Shown here in pieces: positions 8,732-17,546 of a stretch of 64,000 nt of DNA. Numbering within the stretch: the stretch's first letter is position 1; each line of letters begins with the position of its first letter. Both the position numbers and the translations under genes were made by a program. The notes under the pieces are model-generated. The model did not search any database and was not told the DNA's origin. It saw only the letters and a list, made by a program, of their open reading frames with translations. The stretch comes from Pseudomonas grimontii (GTDB lineage Bacteria; Pseudomonadota; Gammaproteobacteria; Pseudomonadales; Pseudomonadaceae), in contig NZ_VFES01000002.1 of assembly GCF_007858185.1 (NCBI RefSeq), positions 62,001 to 126,000 on the forward strand, written 5' to 3'.

Positions 8732-9163
8732 ATGCCTGACTCAATGCCGCAACGCGCCGATTACCGTCACTTCCAGCCAATCATCACGCGCTGGCACGAC
8801 AACGATGTGTACGGCCATGTGAACAATGTCACGTACTACAGCTTCTTCGACACGGCGGTGAATACCTACCTGATCGAACAGGGTGGGTTGGATATTCATG
8901 ACGGTGAGGTGGTGGGGTTTGTGGTGAGTTCGGCGTGCGATTACTTCGCATCGATTGCCTTTCCCGACCGCGTGGAAATCGGCCTGCGGGTGGGCAAGTT
9001 GGGCAACAGCTCTGTGCAGTACGAGTTGGCGGTGTTCAAGGCAGGCGAAGAGGATGCCTGTGCGGCGGGGCGCTTTGTGCATGTGTTCGTGGATCGGGGG
9101 ACTAACCAGCCGGTGACGATCCCGGGGTTGTTGCGCGAGGCGTTGCAGCGGTTGGTGGTCTGA
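8732..9163 (+). CDS. acyl-CoA thioesterase, 4-hydroxybenzoyl-CoA thioesterase (hotdog) family
   Basis: The protein has the hotdog-fold motif RWHDNDVYGHVNNVTYYSFFD split across residues 20-40, where the aspartate and the GHVNN segment form the active site of the 4HBT family that hydrolyses acyl-CoA thioesters in the cytoplasm. It is 143 residues long, the normal family size. A GTG six bases upstream could also start it, but the ATG at 8732 has the better placed gaga sequence eight bases before it. It follows the helicase gene by 23 bases and may be co-transcribed, although the two have no obvious functional link. A REP pair follows. Confidence 0.85.
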   Translation: MPDSMPQRADYRHFQPIITRWHDNDVYGHVNNVTYYSFFDTAVNTYLIEQGGLDIHDGEVVGFVVSSACDYFASIAFPDRVEIGLRVGKLGNSSVQYELAVFKAGEEDACAAGRFVHVFVDRGTNQPVTIPGLLREALQRLVV

Positions 9164-9190
9164 CTTCGGCCTGCAGGCACCACGGAACTC

Positions 9191-9283
9191 AATGTGGGAG
9201 GGGGCTTGCTCCCGATAGCGGTGGGTCAGGCAGCACACGAGTGGCTGACTCTCTGCTATCGGGAGCAAGCGCCCTCCCACATT
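9191..9283. repeat. REP pair (inverted), aatgtgggagggggcttgctcccgat family
   Basis: AATGTGGGAGGGGGCTTGCT at the left is answered by GGGAGCAAGCGCCCTCCCAC at the right after a spacer of about 45 bases. The second copy of the same pair is at 14741-14835. Confidence 0.9.
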
Positions 9284-9306
9284 GGTTTTGCAGTGTTCTT
9301 TAGCGC

Positions 9307-9780
9307 TTACCGGTGACGGTAGTGATGCTTGTTCTTGCGATGCCCGTAGGCATGGCCGCGGCCGCGATGGTCATCGCGGTCATAACGGCGGCTATCACGA
9401 CCACGACGATCATCGTCATCACTCTTGTTGCCCATGTAGTTGCCCAGCGCACCACCCGCGCCACCACCGGCCGCTGAACCGATCAGTGCTCCGGTGCTGC
9501 CGCCGACACTGCGGCCCACTACGTTACCGCCGGCTGCGCCCAGTGCGCCACCAATGGCTGCTTCACCGCGGCTGCGCTTGTCGGCGCCGACCGCGCTACC
9601 GCCTGCGCCACCCAGGGCCGCGCCGATGGTCGAACCGGTGTTGCCGCCCAACTGCTGGCCGACAACCGAGCCTAGAACCCCGCCCAATGCGCCGCCCACA
9701 CCGGCTTCGGTGGTGCCGCCGGCCATGGCTGCGCCACTGACCAGGCCAAGGGACAACAAGAGAATCGAGGAGAACTTCAT
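9307..9780 (-). CDS. glycine-zipper outer-membrane/periplasmic protein
   Basis: A signal peptide of about 20 residues (ending GAAMA) is followed by roughly 85 residues of repeated GxxxG-type glycine-zipper units such as GGALGGVLGSVVGQQLGG, which pack as membrane-embedded helices. The last 35 residues are extremely charged (runs of D, R and H: DDDDRRGRDSRRYDRDDHRG). The 157-residue length and layout match small glycine-zipper 2TM proteins of the bacterial envelope whose exact role is unknown. The histidine-rich tail might bind metal, which is speculation. The gene is alone; its promoter should lie in the AT-rich stretch 9785-9900. Confidence 0.8.
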   Translation of the reverse strand: MKFSSILLLSLGLVSGAAMAGGTTEAGVGGALGGVLGSVVGQQLGGNTGSTIGAALGGAGGSAVGADKRSRGEAAIGGALGAAGGNVVGRSVGGSTGALIGSAAGGGAGGALGNYMGNKSDDDDRRGRDSRRYDRDDHRGRGHAYGHRKNKHHYRHR

Positions 9781-9938
9781 AGAGAGACCTCAAGAGGATG
9801 ACGGCGCGATCCTGAGGCTGTATTGACATGGTTACAATAGAAATCCGACCAGTAACACGAGTTGTACACAATTCTATAAGTTACTGTTTTAACTGGGGAA
9901 CTTAAGTGATTTTTGCGAGTCTTTAGCTACTTCGGAAC

Positions 9939-9967
9939 GGCCGCTTTTATGCAAAAGCGGCCTTTTT
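9939..9967 (+). terminator. orphan intrinsic terminator on the plus strand
   Basis: GGCCGCTTTT/AAAAGCGGCC forms a ten-base-pair perfect stem with loop ATGC, followed by six T on the plus strand only. Both flanking genes are on the minus strand, so no annotated transcript needs it in this orientation (see findings). Confidence 0.7.
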
Positions 9968-9985
9968 TGTGTCCGAAATGATCAG

Positions 9986-12334
9986 TCAGGCCGAACGCGC
10001 CATGATCAGCCCATTGTCACTCGCAGCTTCCAAACGTATCGCCACGAACTTCGACGTCGGTGTATGGCTGCCGTCCCCGGTGCTTTCCAGCGGCACCAGC
10101 GGGTTCACTTCTGGGTAGTAAGCCGCAGCCTGCCCCGCCGGAATATCAAACGCCAACAAGGTGAAGCCCTTCACCCGACGCTCACGACCGTCTTCCCAAA
10201 GCGACACGATGTCTGCCTTCTGCCCCGGCTTGAAGCCCAGGCGGATGATGTCGGCTTCGTTGACGAACAGCACGTCACGCTGGCCTTTGACCCCGCGATA
10301 GCGGTCGTCCAGGCCATAAATGGTGGTGTTGTACTGATCGTGGGAGCGCATCGACTGCATGATCAGGTCCGGAACGCGGCCCGTGGCGTGAGTGCGCTCG
10401 TGGATCAGGTCCTTGGGCAGGATGTTGGGGCGGAAGTTGGCGCGGCCCGAAGGCGTGTTCCAGCGTCGTGCACCGGCGGAGTTACCCAGGTAGAAACCAC
10501 CGGGGTGTTTAAGGCGCTCGTTGAAGTCCTTGAAGCCTGGGATGGTATCGGCGATCAGGTCGCGAATGCGGCTGTAATCGGCCACCAACCAGTTCCAGTC
10601 CACCGGTTTGCTGCCCAAGGTCGCGGCGGCGATGCCGGCGAGGATGGCCGGTTCCGATTTCATCAACTTCGACAGGGGCTGCAGTTGGCCGTTGGAGTCG
10701 TGGACCATGCTGAACGAGTCTTCCACCGTCACCGCTTGCGGGCCTTCGGCCTGGATGTCGATGTCGGTGCGGCCCAGGCACGGCAGGATCAGCGCGTCTT
10801 TGCCGTGCATCAAGTGGCTGCGGTTGAGCTTGGTGCTGATCTGCACGGTCAGGTCGCAATTGCGCAGGGCTTCGAAGGTGCGCGGGCTGTCCGGGGTGGC
10901 TTGGGCGAAGTTGCCGCCCAGGCCGATAAACACCTTGGAGCGGCCTTCGAGCATGGCGTGAATCGCTTCCACCACGTTGTGCCCGTTGGTGCGCGGCACC
11001 TGGAACTGGAAGCGGCGCTCCAGGGCGTCGAGGAATGCCACCGGTGGACGTTCGTTGATGCCCATGGTGCGGTCGCCCTGCACGTTACTGTGGCCACGCA
11101 CCGGGCACAGGCCGGCGCCGGGGCGGCCGATGTTGCCGCGCAGCAGCATCAGGTTGGCGATTTCCTGGATGGTCGGCACCGAGTGGCGGTGCTGGGTGAT
11201 ACCCATCGCCCAGCACATGATCACGTTCTTGCCCTTGGCGTACATGCGCGCCGCTTGCTCGATCTCGACCAGGGGCAGGCCGGACTGGGCGACGATTTCA
11301 TCCCAGGACGTATCGTCGATCTGGCCCAGGTAATCCAGCACGTTGGCGGTGTGTTCATTGAGGAAGGCGTGGTCGAACACCGCGTCCTTGCCTTCGGCTT
11401 GAGCCTGGCGTTCCCACAGCAGCAGGAACTTGGCCATGCCGCGCAGAATCGCCATGTCACCCCCCAGCGCCGGGCGGAAGTACGCGGTGTTGGTCGGCTT
11501 GTCGCCGTTGGTGAGCATTTCCAGCGGGTGCTGCGGATGCTGGAAGCGTTCCAGGCCACGCTCTTTGAGTGGGTTGATACACACCACCTGGGCGCCGCGT
11601 TTCACCGCTTCACGCAGCGGTTCAAGCATGCGTGGGTGGTTGGTGCCGGGGTTCTGGCCCCACACGAAAATCGCATCGGCATGCTCGAAGTCATCAAAGG
11701 TCACGGTGCCTTTGCCGACGCCCACGCTCTGCGCCAGGGCCACGCCGCTGGCCTCGTGGCACATGTTCGAGCAGTCCGGGAAGTTGTTGGTGCCGTAGGC
11801 GCGCACGAACAGCTGGTACAGGTACGCCGCTTCGTTACTGGCACGGCCCGAGGTGTAGAACTCCGCCATGTCCGGGCTGGGCAGGGCGTTGAGGTGTTTG
11901 CCGACCAGGTCGAAGGCCGCCTCCCAGCTGATGGGGGTGTAGCGGTCGGTTTCAGCGTCGTAGCGCATTGGCTCGGTCAGGCGGCCCTGGTACTCGAGCC
12001 AATAGTCGCTTTGCTCCAGCAACGCGGTGACGCTGTGTTTGGCGAAGAATGCCGCATCGACCCGGCGCTTGGTGGCTTCCCAGTTGACCGCCTTGGCGCC
12101 GTTCTCGCAGAACTTGACCATGCCGCTTTCCGGCGAGTCGCCCCAGGCGCAGCCCGGGCAGTCGAAGCCGCCGTTCTGGTTGGTCTTGAGCATCATGCGC
12201 AGGTTTTTCAGCGCGTTGTCGCTGGTCAACCACGCCTGTGCCACGCTGATCAGCGCGCCCCAGCCGCCAGCCGGGCCTTTGTAGGGCTTGTAGCGCGGGG
12301 TTGGGGTTTGGTCGGCTTGATGATGATTGCTCAC
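9986..12334 (-). CDS. FdhF/YdeP-family molybdopterin oxidoreductase
   Basis: This 782-residue enzyme belongs to the formate-dehydrogenase-alpha-like family that includes E. coli YdeP. The family binds bis-molybdopterin guanine dinucleotide and is usually annotated as an oxidoreductase of unknown substrate linked to acid resistance. Near the N terminus C59-P-G-C62 (GGFDCPGCAWGDSPESG) replaces the full four-cysteine ferredoxin-type cluster of true formate dehydrogenases. Molybdopterin-domain signatures follow (WGQNPGTNHPRMLEPLR; CPVRGHSNVQGDRTMG), and the C-terminal dinucleotide-binding domain is complete. The start overlaps the fdhD stop by four bases (ATGA), so the two are translationally coupled. 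This fits, because FdhD is the sulfur-insertion factor needed to activate such enzymes. Confidence 0.9.
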   Translation of the reverse strand: MSNHHQADQTPTPRYKPYKGPAGGWGALISVAQAWLTSDNALKNLRMMLKTNQNGGFDCPGCAWGDSPESGMVKFCENGAKAVNWEATKRRVDAAFFAKHSVTALLEQSDYWLEYQGRLTEPMRYDAETDRYTPISWEAAFDLVGKHLNALPSPDMAEFYTSGRASNEAAYLYQLFVRAYGTNNFPDCSNMCHEASGVALAQSVGVGKGTVTFDDFEHADAIFVWGQNPGTNHPRMLEPLREAVKRGAQVVCINPLKERGLERFQHPQHPLEMLTNGDKPTNTAYFRPALGGDMAILRGMAKFLLLWERQAQAEGKDAVFDHAFLNEHTANVLDYLGQIDDTSWDEIVAQSGLPLVEIEQAARMYAKGKNVIMCWAMGITQHRHSVPTIQEIANLMLLRGNIGRPGAGLCPVRGHSNVQGDRTMGINERPPVAFLDALERRFQFQVPRTNGHNVVEAIHAMLEGRSKVFIGLGGNFAQATPDSPRTFEALRNCDLTVQISTKLNRSHLMHGKDALILPCLGRTDIDIQAEGPQAVTVEDSFSMVHDSNGQLQPLSKLMKSEPAILAGIAAATLGSKPVDWNWLVADYSRIRDLIADTIPGFKDFNERLKHPGGFYLGNSAGARRWNTPSGRANFRPNILPKDLIHERTHATGRVPDLIMQSMRSHDQYNTTIYGLDDRYRGVKGQRDVLFVNEADIIRLGFKPGQKADIVSLWEDGRERRVKGFTLLAFDIPAGQAAAYYPEVNPLVPLESTGDGSHTPTSKFVAIRLEAASDNGLIMARSA

Positions 12335-13170
12335 GGCTGGTTCTCCATCGCAGGGCTGTAGACCCGCGGCGCACTTTTCTGCGGCAGGTGGATGAGATTG
12401 AGGTTATGCCGGCGGGCCCATTGCAGGGCCAAGCCGGTGGGCGACGACAGGCTGACCAGGGTCTGGATGCCCGCGCGCAGGACTTTCTGGATCAATTCGA
12501 GGCTGCAACGGCTGGTGACAATCGCCAGCCCGCCGTCGGTCGGGATCTGTTGGCGAATCAGCGCGCCGATCAACTTGTCGAGGGCGTTGTGCCGGCCGAT
12601 GTCTTCACGGCCCATCAGCAATTCACCCTGGTTATTCATGAACACGGCCGCATGCACTGCGCCGCTGTACTGGCCCAAGGGCTGGAACGCACTGATGCGC
12701 TGGCGCAGGCCGTCGAGCCATTCGGCAGGCGGCAAGGGCGCGCCGGGCAGCACTTTAAGGTCCGGCAGGGCCTGTTCCACTGCTTCCACTCCGCACAGGC
12801 CGCAGCCGCTGGTGCCTGCCAATTGGCGGCGCTGCTGCTTGAGGTTCCAGAACGCACGGCTGGAGATCTGTACCTGAGCGTATTGGGTCGAGCCCGAACC
12901 GCTGAGTTTCAGATCATAAATGTCGCTAACGTCGGCGATAATGCCGCTGCCGATGCTGAACCCAACAATAAAGTCTTCGAGGTCCGTCGGCGTGACGAGC
13001 ATGACTGCCTGGCTGATGTCGTTATAGGCAATCGCCAACGCCACTTCTTCCGCCAAGGCTGTGCTGGCGACTTCGGTGTGTTCAAGGTTGCAAAACTGGT
13101 AGCTCTGGCTGGCGACGGGCGCGGACGTTTGCGGAGCAGGCGCCGCGCAGACTGGGCGCTTGGCGTTCAT
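12331..13170 (-). CDS. fdhD: formate dehydrogenase accessory sulfurtransferase FdhD
   Basis: FdhD receives sulfur from the cysteine desulfurase IscS and transfers it to the molybdenum cofactor of formate dehydrogenases. The catalytic C-x-x-C is present as C123-GL-C126 in TSGCGLCGVEAV. The conserved segment GREDIGRHNALDKLIG and the C-terminal SLSSPTGLALQWA region are intact. At 279 residues it is full length. Its stop overlaps the start of the downstream FdhF/YdeP-type gene (ATGA), which identifies that enzyme as its likely client. The gene lies 98 bases downstream of the LysR gene on the same strand. Confidence 0.95.
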   Translation of the reverse strand: MNAKRPVCAAPAPQTSAPVASQSYQFCNLEHTEVASTALAEEVALAIAYNDISQAVMLVTPTDLEDFIVGFSIGSGIIADVSDIYDLKLSGSGSTQYAQVQISSRAFWNLKQQRRQLAGTSGCGLCGVEAVEQALPDLKVLPGAPLPPAEWLDGLRQRISAFQPLGQYSGAVHAAVFMNNQGELLMGREDIGRHNALDKLIGALIRQQIPTDGGLAIVTSRCSLELIQKVLRAGIQTLVSLSSPTGLALQWARRHNLNLIHLPQKSAPRVYSPAMENQP

Positions 13171-13267
13171 GGGGCAGTACCACCGGCGGATTGATCAGTG
13201 TTTAGACTAGGCGCGACAAAGCGTCGCGTCTAATTGCCAGTACTGATCTACCGATAGATGACGTCGA

Positions 13268-14155
13268 TCAAGACTTTGTTTGCGATTTCTGAAACAGCGC
13301 GAAACACGCCTCCGCCAGCGCCGAGCGAGGCGCGCTGCGCCGCATGATCAAGCCCAGGCGCGCCAGGGTGTGGGCGTCTTCGATAGGTTGCAGGCGCAAG
13401 TGTTCGGTGAGGGCGTCGAGGCCGCCGTCCAGCGGCATGACTGCGCAGCACAGCCCGCCATGCACAGCTTGTAACAATTGATGGACGGCGTCGGTTTGTA
13501 ACAGGGGCTGCGGGTGCAGGCCCCGGCTGTGAAAGTTGTGGTCGATGGACTGACGGAAGTGCATGCCACTGGTGAGCATGCCCAGGGGCAGTTCGATCAA
13601 TGCCTCCCAGCTCAGCGGCTTGTCGCCAAAACTGAAATAGCGCTGGTCGTAGAGCAGGCCCATGCGGGTTTCGCCAAGGGCCAGGGAGTCGAAGCGTTCG
13701 TTGTCCAGGCGGTCGAGGTAGGACACCCCCAGGTCCAGGCGATTGCTCGCCAACTGTTCGAGGATCTGCTCGGAACTGAGGGCCGAGAGTTCAAAGCGCA
13801 GGCTCGGATGCTCCTTGTGCAGTTGTTGCATCAATGCCAGCGGATCAAAGCTCGACAACGGCACCACACCCAGGCGCAGCGTCCCCACCAGGTTGCCACG
13901 ACAGGCGGCTGCTTCGGCCTGCAAGCCGTCATAGGCCGCCAGCACCGTGCGTGCCCAGGCCAGCACCCGTTCGCCAGGGGCGGTAAAGCCTTCGAAACGC
14001 TGGCCGCGATTGACCAGTGGCAAGTCCAGCTCTTCTTCAAGGCTGCGTAGACGCATCGACAGGGTCGGCTGGGTGATGTGGCAACGCGCCGCGGCCTGGC
14101 CGAAGTGACGGGTCTCGTCGAGGGCGATGAGGAATTTCAGCTGCTTGATGTCCAT
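13268..14155 (-). CDS. LysR-family regulator, OxyR-like
   Basis: The 295-residue protein starts with a typical LysR winged helix (MDIKQLKFLIALDETRHFGQ, then AAARCHITQPTLSMRLR) and continues with a substrate-binding domain of the periplasmic-binding type. The overall pattern is close to hydrogen-peroxide-inducible gene activators, but the segment HFRQSIDHNFHSRGLHPQ and the lone cysteine pair GGLCCAVMP do not show the OxyR redox pair at its usual spacing, so it need not be a peroxide sensor. It is upstream of and codirectional with fdhD and the oxidoreductase and might control them. That link is inferred from position only. Confidence 0.85.
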   Translation of the reverse strand: MDIKQLKFLIALDETRHFGQAAARCHITQPTLSMRLRSLEEELDLPLVNRGQRFEGFTAPGERVLAWARTVLAAYDGLQAEAAACRGNLVGTLRLGVVPLSSFDPLALMQQLHKEHPSLRFELSALSSEQILEQLASNRLDLGVSYLDRLDNERFDSLALGETRMGLLYDQRYFSFGDKPLSWEALIELPLGMLTSGMHFRQSIDHNFHSRGLHPQPLLQTDAVHQLLQAVHGGLCCAVMPLDGGLDALTEHLRLQPIEDAHTLARLGLIMRRSAPRSALAEACFALFQKSQTKS

Positions 14156-14287
14156 CTTCGCTCCAGGGCTTATTCCAATGGCGGGGGGATTCTAGCGCGT
14201 TTGGGTCTTTGGTCGGGCTGGAACCCAAGCGTTTAGGGTTGGTCTAGTCTTTGGCATCTGGAAATCAAACATCAAGGAGAGCGCACC

Positions 14288-14728
14288 ATGAGTCTTTTGA
14301 GCTTTGTAAAGGAAGCCGGCGAGAAGTTGATCGATCTGTTGACGCCGGGTAATGCAAACGCCAGTGAGCAGTTGAAGGAACACGTGGCGAAGGTGGGTCT
14401 GGGTAATCCGAATGTGCAGACCACGGTGGATGGCGACAAAGTGACCGTAACCGGTGAAGTCGCGACCCAGGAAGAGAAAGAGAAGATTCTGCTGGCGCTG
14501 GGCAATATTGCCGGTGTGGCCAGTGTGGATGACCAGATCACCGTATCCGGCCCGGCGGTTGCCGCCGCCCGTTTCGTCGTGGTGAAAAAGGGCGACACCC
14601 TCAGCGCGATTTCCCTGACGGTGTACGGCAACGCCAACCTGTACAACAAGATCTTCGAGGCCAACAAGCCGCTGTTGTCCCATCCAGACAAGATTTACCC
14701 AGGGCAGACGCTGCGTATTCCTGAGTAA
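14288..14728 (+). CDS. lysM: BON and LysM domain protein (YgaU/Kbp-like)
   Basis: The 146-residue protein has a BON domain (about residues 25-88, ending [11 protein letters not shown]) followed by a LysM domain (about 95-144: [19 protein letters not shown] ... LRIPE). It has no signal peptide, as in E. coli YgaU/Kbp, a cytoplasmic potassium-binding protein of the same architecture and length. The function here is inferred from that relative. The ATG has a strong aaggaga ribosome binding site. It is divergent from the LysR gene and followed by a REP pair. Confidence 0.9.
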   Translation: MSLLSFVKEAGEKLIDLLTPGNANASEQLKEHVAKVGLGNPNVQTTVDGDKVTVTGEVATQEEKEKILLALGNIAGVASVDDQITVSGPAVAAARFVVVKKGDTLSAISLTVYGNANLYNKIFEANKPLLSHPDKIYPGQTLRIPE

Positions 14729-14740
14729 TACATAAAGTAA

Positions 14741-14835
14741 AAATGTGGGAGGGGGCTTGCTCCCGATGACGGCGTGTCAGTCAAGGAAGCTTTGATTGAC
14801 ACACTGCCATCGGGAGCAAGCCCCCTCCCACATTT
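14741..14835. repeat. REP pair (inverted), aatgtgggagggggcttgctcccgat family
   Basis: AAATGTGGGAGGGGGCTTGC and GCAAGCCCCCTCCCACATTT are exact complements at the two ends of a 95-base unit. The inner CCCGATG/CATCGGG arms also pair, so the whole element folds into one long hairpin. It lies between the convergent lysM and yrfG genes. Confidence 0.92.
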
Positions 14836-14837
14836 GA

Positions 14838-15500
14838 TCAGAGCCCGACAATGAGATCCCGGTAATCCTCGACTGCTGCAAATTCCCCGGTGTCCTTCGG
14901 CCCTTTTTGGCTGTCCGGTTCTTTCACCGCCAGCAAATACCCCACGCCAAACGCCTGTGCACTGCGCAGGATCGGTAAGGTATCGTCGATAAACAGGCTG
15001 CGGGCCGGGTCGAACTGGATGTCGGCTTGCAAGGCGTCCCAGAACTGTGGGTTTTCCTTGGCGAAACCATAGTCGTGGGAGCTGATCAAACGCTCGAAAT
15101 ACGGCGCCAGTTCAATGCGTTCCAACTTCAATGACAGCGAATCACGATGGGCGTTGGTGATCAGGATCACGCGCTTGCCCGCCTGTTTGATTGCCGCCAG
15201 GAAGGTATCGGCATCCGGGCGCAGGGCGATCAGGTGGGCGGTTTCCAGTTTGAGTTCGCGTACCGGGATGTTCAGTTCCGCACTCCAGAAATCCAGGCAA
15301 TACCATTGCAACTGTCCGGCGTTACGCTCGAACAGAGGCTGCAACTCCATCTCGGCCATGGCCTGGCTCACCCCGTGCAGCTCGGCGTAGCGCTGGGGCA
15401 GGTGCTCCATCCAGAAGTGGTTGTCGTAATGCAGGTCGAGCAGGGTGCCGTCCATGTCCAGCAGGACAGTGTCGATGGCGTGCCAGGGCAAAGAGGGCAT
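14838..15500 (-). CDS. yrfG: GMP/IMP nucleotidase, HAD superfamily (YrfG)
   Basis: The protein dephosphorylates purine nucleoside monophosphates in the cytoplasm. HAD motif I is DMDGTLLD starting at residue 15, motif II ITNAHRDS includes the conserved threonine, and motif III/IV ends in FIDDTLPIL, so all catalytic residues are there. At 220 residues it matches YrfG. It is divergent from nudE across an 87-base gap, as in E. coli, where yrfG, nudE and hslO are also close. Confidence 0.92.
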   Translation of the reverse strand: MPSLPWHAIDTVLLDMDGTLLDLHYDNHFWMEHLPQRYAELHGVSQAMAEMELQPLFERNAGQLQWYCLDFWSAELNIPVRELKLETAHLIALRPDADTFLAAIKQAGKRVILITNAHRDSLSLKLERIELAPYFERLISSHDYGFAKENPQFWDALQADIQFDPARSLFIDDTLPILRSAQAFGVGYLLAVKEPDSQKGPKDTGEFAAVEDYRDLIVGL

Positions 15501-15587
15501 GGGGCGGTCTCATGTAAGTAGAAATATCCGACACAGACAATCGGAAAAGCCACGGTATAGTAACCCGATCACGCCAAGGAGCCGCTT

Positions 15588-16154
15588 ATGCGCCAGAAAC
15601 CCACCGTCCTCGCCCGCGAAATAGTCGCCAGTAGCCGTTTGTTCCGCGTGGAGGAAGTGCAATTGCGCTTTTCCAATGGCGTTGAGCGGACCTACGAGCG
15701 CCTGGTGGGCCGCGGTGCCGGCTACGGCGCGGTGATGATCGTGGCGATGATCGACGAAGATCATGCATTGCTGGTGGAAGAGTACTGCGGCGGCACCGAT
15801 GAATATGAACTGTCCTTGCCCAAGGGCTTGATCGAACCCGGCGAAGACGTGCTGGCGGCGGCCGACCGTGAACTCAAGGAAGAAGCCGGCTACGGCGCAC
15901 GGCAGTTGGAACACATTACCGAGCTGTCGCTGTCCCCTGGCTACATGAGCCAGAAAATCCAGGTGGTGCTCGCCACCGAACTCTATGAAGAACGCCTGGA
16001 AGGCGATGAGCCCGAGCCGATGCGCGTGGAGCGGGTCAACCTGCGCGAGCTGTCGCAGCTTGCGCAACGCGAGCAATTCAGCGAAGGCCGCGCCCTGGCG
16101 GCGTTGTATCTGGTACGAGATTTGTTGATTCAGCGTGGAGCGTTTACCGCATGA
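15588..16154 (+). CDS. nudE: ADP compounds hydrolase NudE
   Basis: NudE is a cytoplasmic Nudix hydrolase acting on Ap3A, ADP-ribose and NADH. The 188-residue sequence has a perfect Nudix box, G-x5-E-x7-REUxEExGU, at residues 80-102 (GLIEPGED ... RELKEEAGY). The stop overlaps the start of cysQ by four bases (ATGA), so the two genes are translationally coupled. Both products clear nucleotide by-products. Confidence 0.95.
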   Translation: MRQKPTVLAREIVASSRLFRVEEVQLRFSNGVERTYERLVGRGAGYGAVMIVAMIDEDHALLVEEYCGGTDEYELSLPKGLIEPGEDVLAAADRELKEEAGYGARQLEHITELSLSPGYMSQKIQVVLATELYEERLEGDEPEPMRVERVNLRELSQLAQREQFSEGRALAALYLVRDLLIQRGAFTA

Positions 16155-16987
16155 GCGAACTGTTTTTAGGCCACCCGTTTATCGCCCCTGTGATCGAGCT
16201 GGCTCGCCAGGCGGGTGAAGTGATCCTGCCGTACTGGCGCGCCGATGTGGCGGTGACCTCCAAGGCCGATGATTCGCCGGTAACGGCGGCCGACCTGGCC
16301 GCCCACCATCTGATTCTCGCAGGCCTCACCGCACTCGACCCGAGCATCCCGGTGCTGTCCGAAGAAGACGCCGACATCGACCAGAGCGTACGCGCCGGCT
16401 GGCAGCGTTGGTGGCTGGTGGACCCGCTGGATGGCACCAAGGAATTTATCGCCGGCAGCGAAGAGTTCACCGTCAATATTGCCCTGATCGAACAAGGCCG
16501 CGTGGTGTTTGGCGTGGTGTCCATGCCCACGAGTGGCCGTTGCTACTTCGGCGGTGCGGGCCTGGGGGCGTGGCGTTCCGATGTGAACGAAGCGCCCAGG
16601 CAGATCCAGGTGCGCGAGGCGCCGGCAGTGGGTGAGGCGTTTACCGTGGTCGCCAGCCGTCGGCATACCAGCCCCGAGCAAGAGCGTTTGCTGGATGGTT
16701 TGAGCGAAGGGTTGGGGGAGTTGAAGCTGGCGAATATCGGCAGTTCATTGAAGTTCTGCCTGCTGGCTGAGGGCAGTGCTGATTGCTACCCGCGCCTGGC
16801 GCCGACTTCGCAGTGGGATACGGCTGCGGCGCAGGGCGTATTGGAAGGGGCGGGCGGCGAGGTGCTGGAGTTGAGCGGAGAGCCGTTCAGCTATCCGGCG
16901 CGAGCATCGCTGTTGAATCCGTTCTTTTTGGCATTGCCTGCAAAGGCGGCGTGGCGTGAGCGCTTGCTGACCTTGGCCCGCTCTTAA
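16151..16987 (+). CDS. cysQ: 3'(2'),5'-bisphosphate nucleotidase CysQ
   Basis: CysQ hydrolyses 3'-phosphoadenosine 5'-phosphate left over from sulfate assimilation, with magnesium as cofactor, on the cytoplasmic side of the membrane. The inositol-monophosphatase-family motifs are intact: SEEDAD at residues 70-75 and DPLDGTKEFI at 91-100. The C-terminal motif WDTAAAQGVLEGAGG, which holds the third metal ligand, is also present. At 278 residues it is full length. It overlaps nudE by four bases. Confidence 0.95.
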   Translation: MSELFLGHPFIAPVIELARQAGEVILPYWRADVAVTSKADDSPVTAADLAAHHLILAGLTALDPSIPVLSEEDADIDQSVRAGWQRWWLVDPLDGTKEFIAGSEEFTVNIALIEQGRVVFGVVSMPTSGRCYFGGAGLGAWRSDVNEAPRQIQVREAPAVGEAFTVVASRRHTSPEQERLLDGLSEGLGELKLANIGSSLKFCLLAEGSADCYPRLAPTSQWDTAAAQGVLEGAGGEVLELSGEPFSYPARASLLNPFFLALPAKAAWRERLLTLARS

Positions 16988-17002
16988 GACCTCAGCCGAT
17001 CT

Positions 17003-17047
17003 AAATGTGGGAGGGGCGGTGCGACGATTCGACTTGCTCCCACATTT
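17003..17047. repeat. degenerate REP hairpin, aaatgtgggagggg family
   Basis: AAATGTGGGAGGGG at the left and GCTCCCACATTT at the right enclose a short non-palindromic loop. It is a shorter, more diverged member of the family seen at 9191 and 14741, between convergent genes. Confidence 0.75.
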
Positions 17048-17064
17048 GTTTTGTGTATTGGCTT

Positions 17065-17520
17065 CTAGCGGTGCAGGACGTATTGGCCGGTGAACGTAAC
17101 GGCCCGCTCTTCACTGCCCTCATTCACGATCCACGTGTCCAACGCCAGCCGCGCCCGGCCATAGCGCTTGTAGGTGGCTAAAAAGCGCTTCCACACCTTC
17201 TCCTCCGGCGCCGCGCAAATGGCGGTCGCGTCTTGCGTCACCGGCAGCGGATAGCTGATCTGCCCTTCCTGAATCACGATATGCCCGTCTTCAATCCCTT
17301 CCTCGCGCAGTTGCAGGTGCATCCAGCCCCAACCCGCCAGCACCGCGCCGCAGTAGAGGCTGCCGCCGAACATGGTGCTCTTATGGTTGATATTGGCTTG
17401 CAAAGGCAGGTGCAGCCGCAGTTGCCCGTCTTGCCAGTCGAGTACCTTGAGGCCCATTTCGCGGGTCAGGGGGATGTCGTGGTGGAGGATGGATTCCAGG
17501 TAACGGCTGTTACGGCTCAT
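17065..17520 (-). CDS. thioesterase, YiiD C-terminal-domain family
   Basis: The core NHKSTMFGGSLYCGAVLAGWGW is typical of the hotdog-fold YiiD_C thioesterase family. The 151-residue form starts at the ATG at 17520, which has a good AGAGG ribosome binding site six bases before it. An ATG at 17550 in the same frame overlaps the dctD stop by four bases (ATGA) and would add ten residues; if used, the gene would be coupled to dctD. Substrate unknown. It is the last gene of the minus-strand run that begins at dctB. Confidence 0.85.
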   Translation of the reverse strand: MSRNSRYLESILHHDIPLTREMGLKVLDWQDGQLRLHLPLQANINHKSTMFGGSLYCGAVLAGWGWMHLQLREEGIEDGHIVIQEGQISYPLPVTQDATAICAAPEEKVWKRFLATYKRYGRARLALDTWIVNEGSEERAVTFTGQYVLHR

Positions 17521-17546
17521 GGGGGCCTCTTGGTGGGTGGGCAGGG

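Noticed and set aside
10064..12361. 765-codon open frame antisense to the FdhF/YdeP-type gene
   Set aside because: The opposite strand encodes a full molybdopterin oxidoreductase. The product is a histidine- and valine-rich shadow typical of antisense reading in high-GC genomes.
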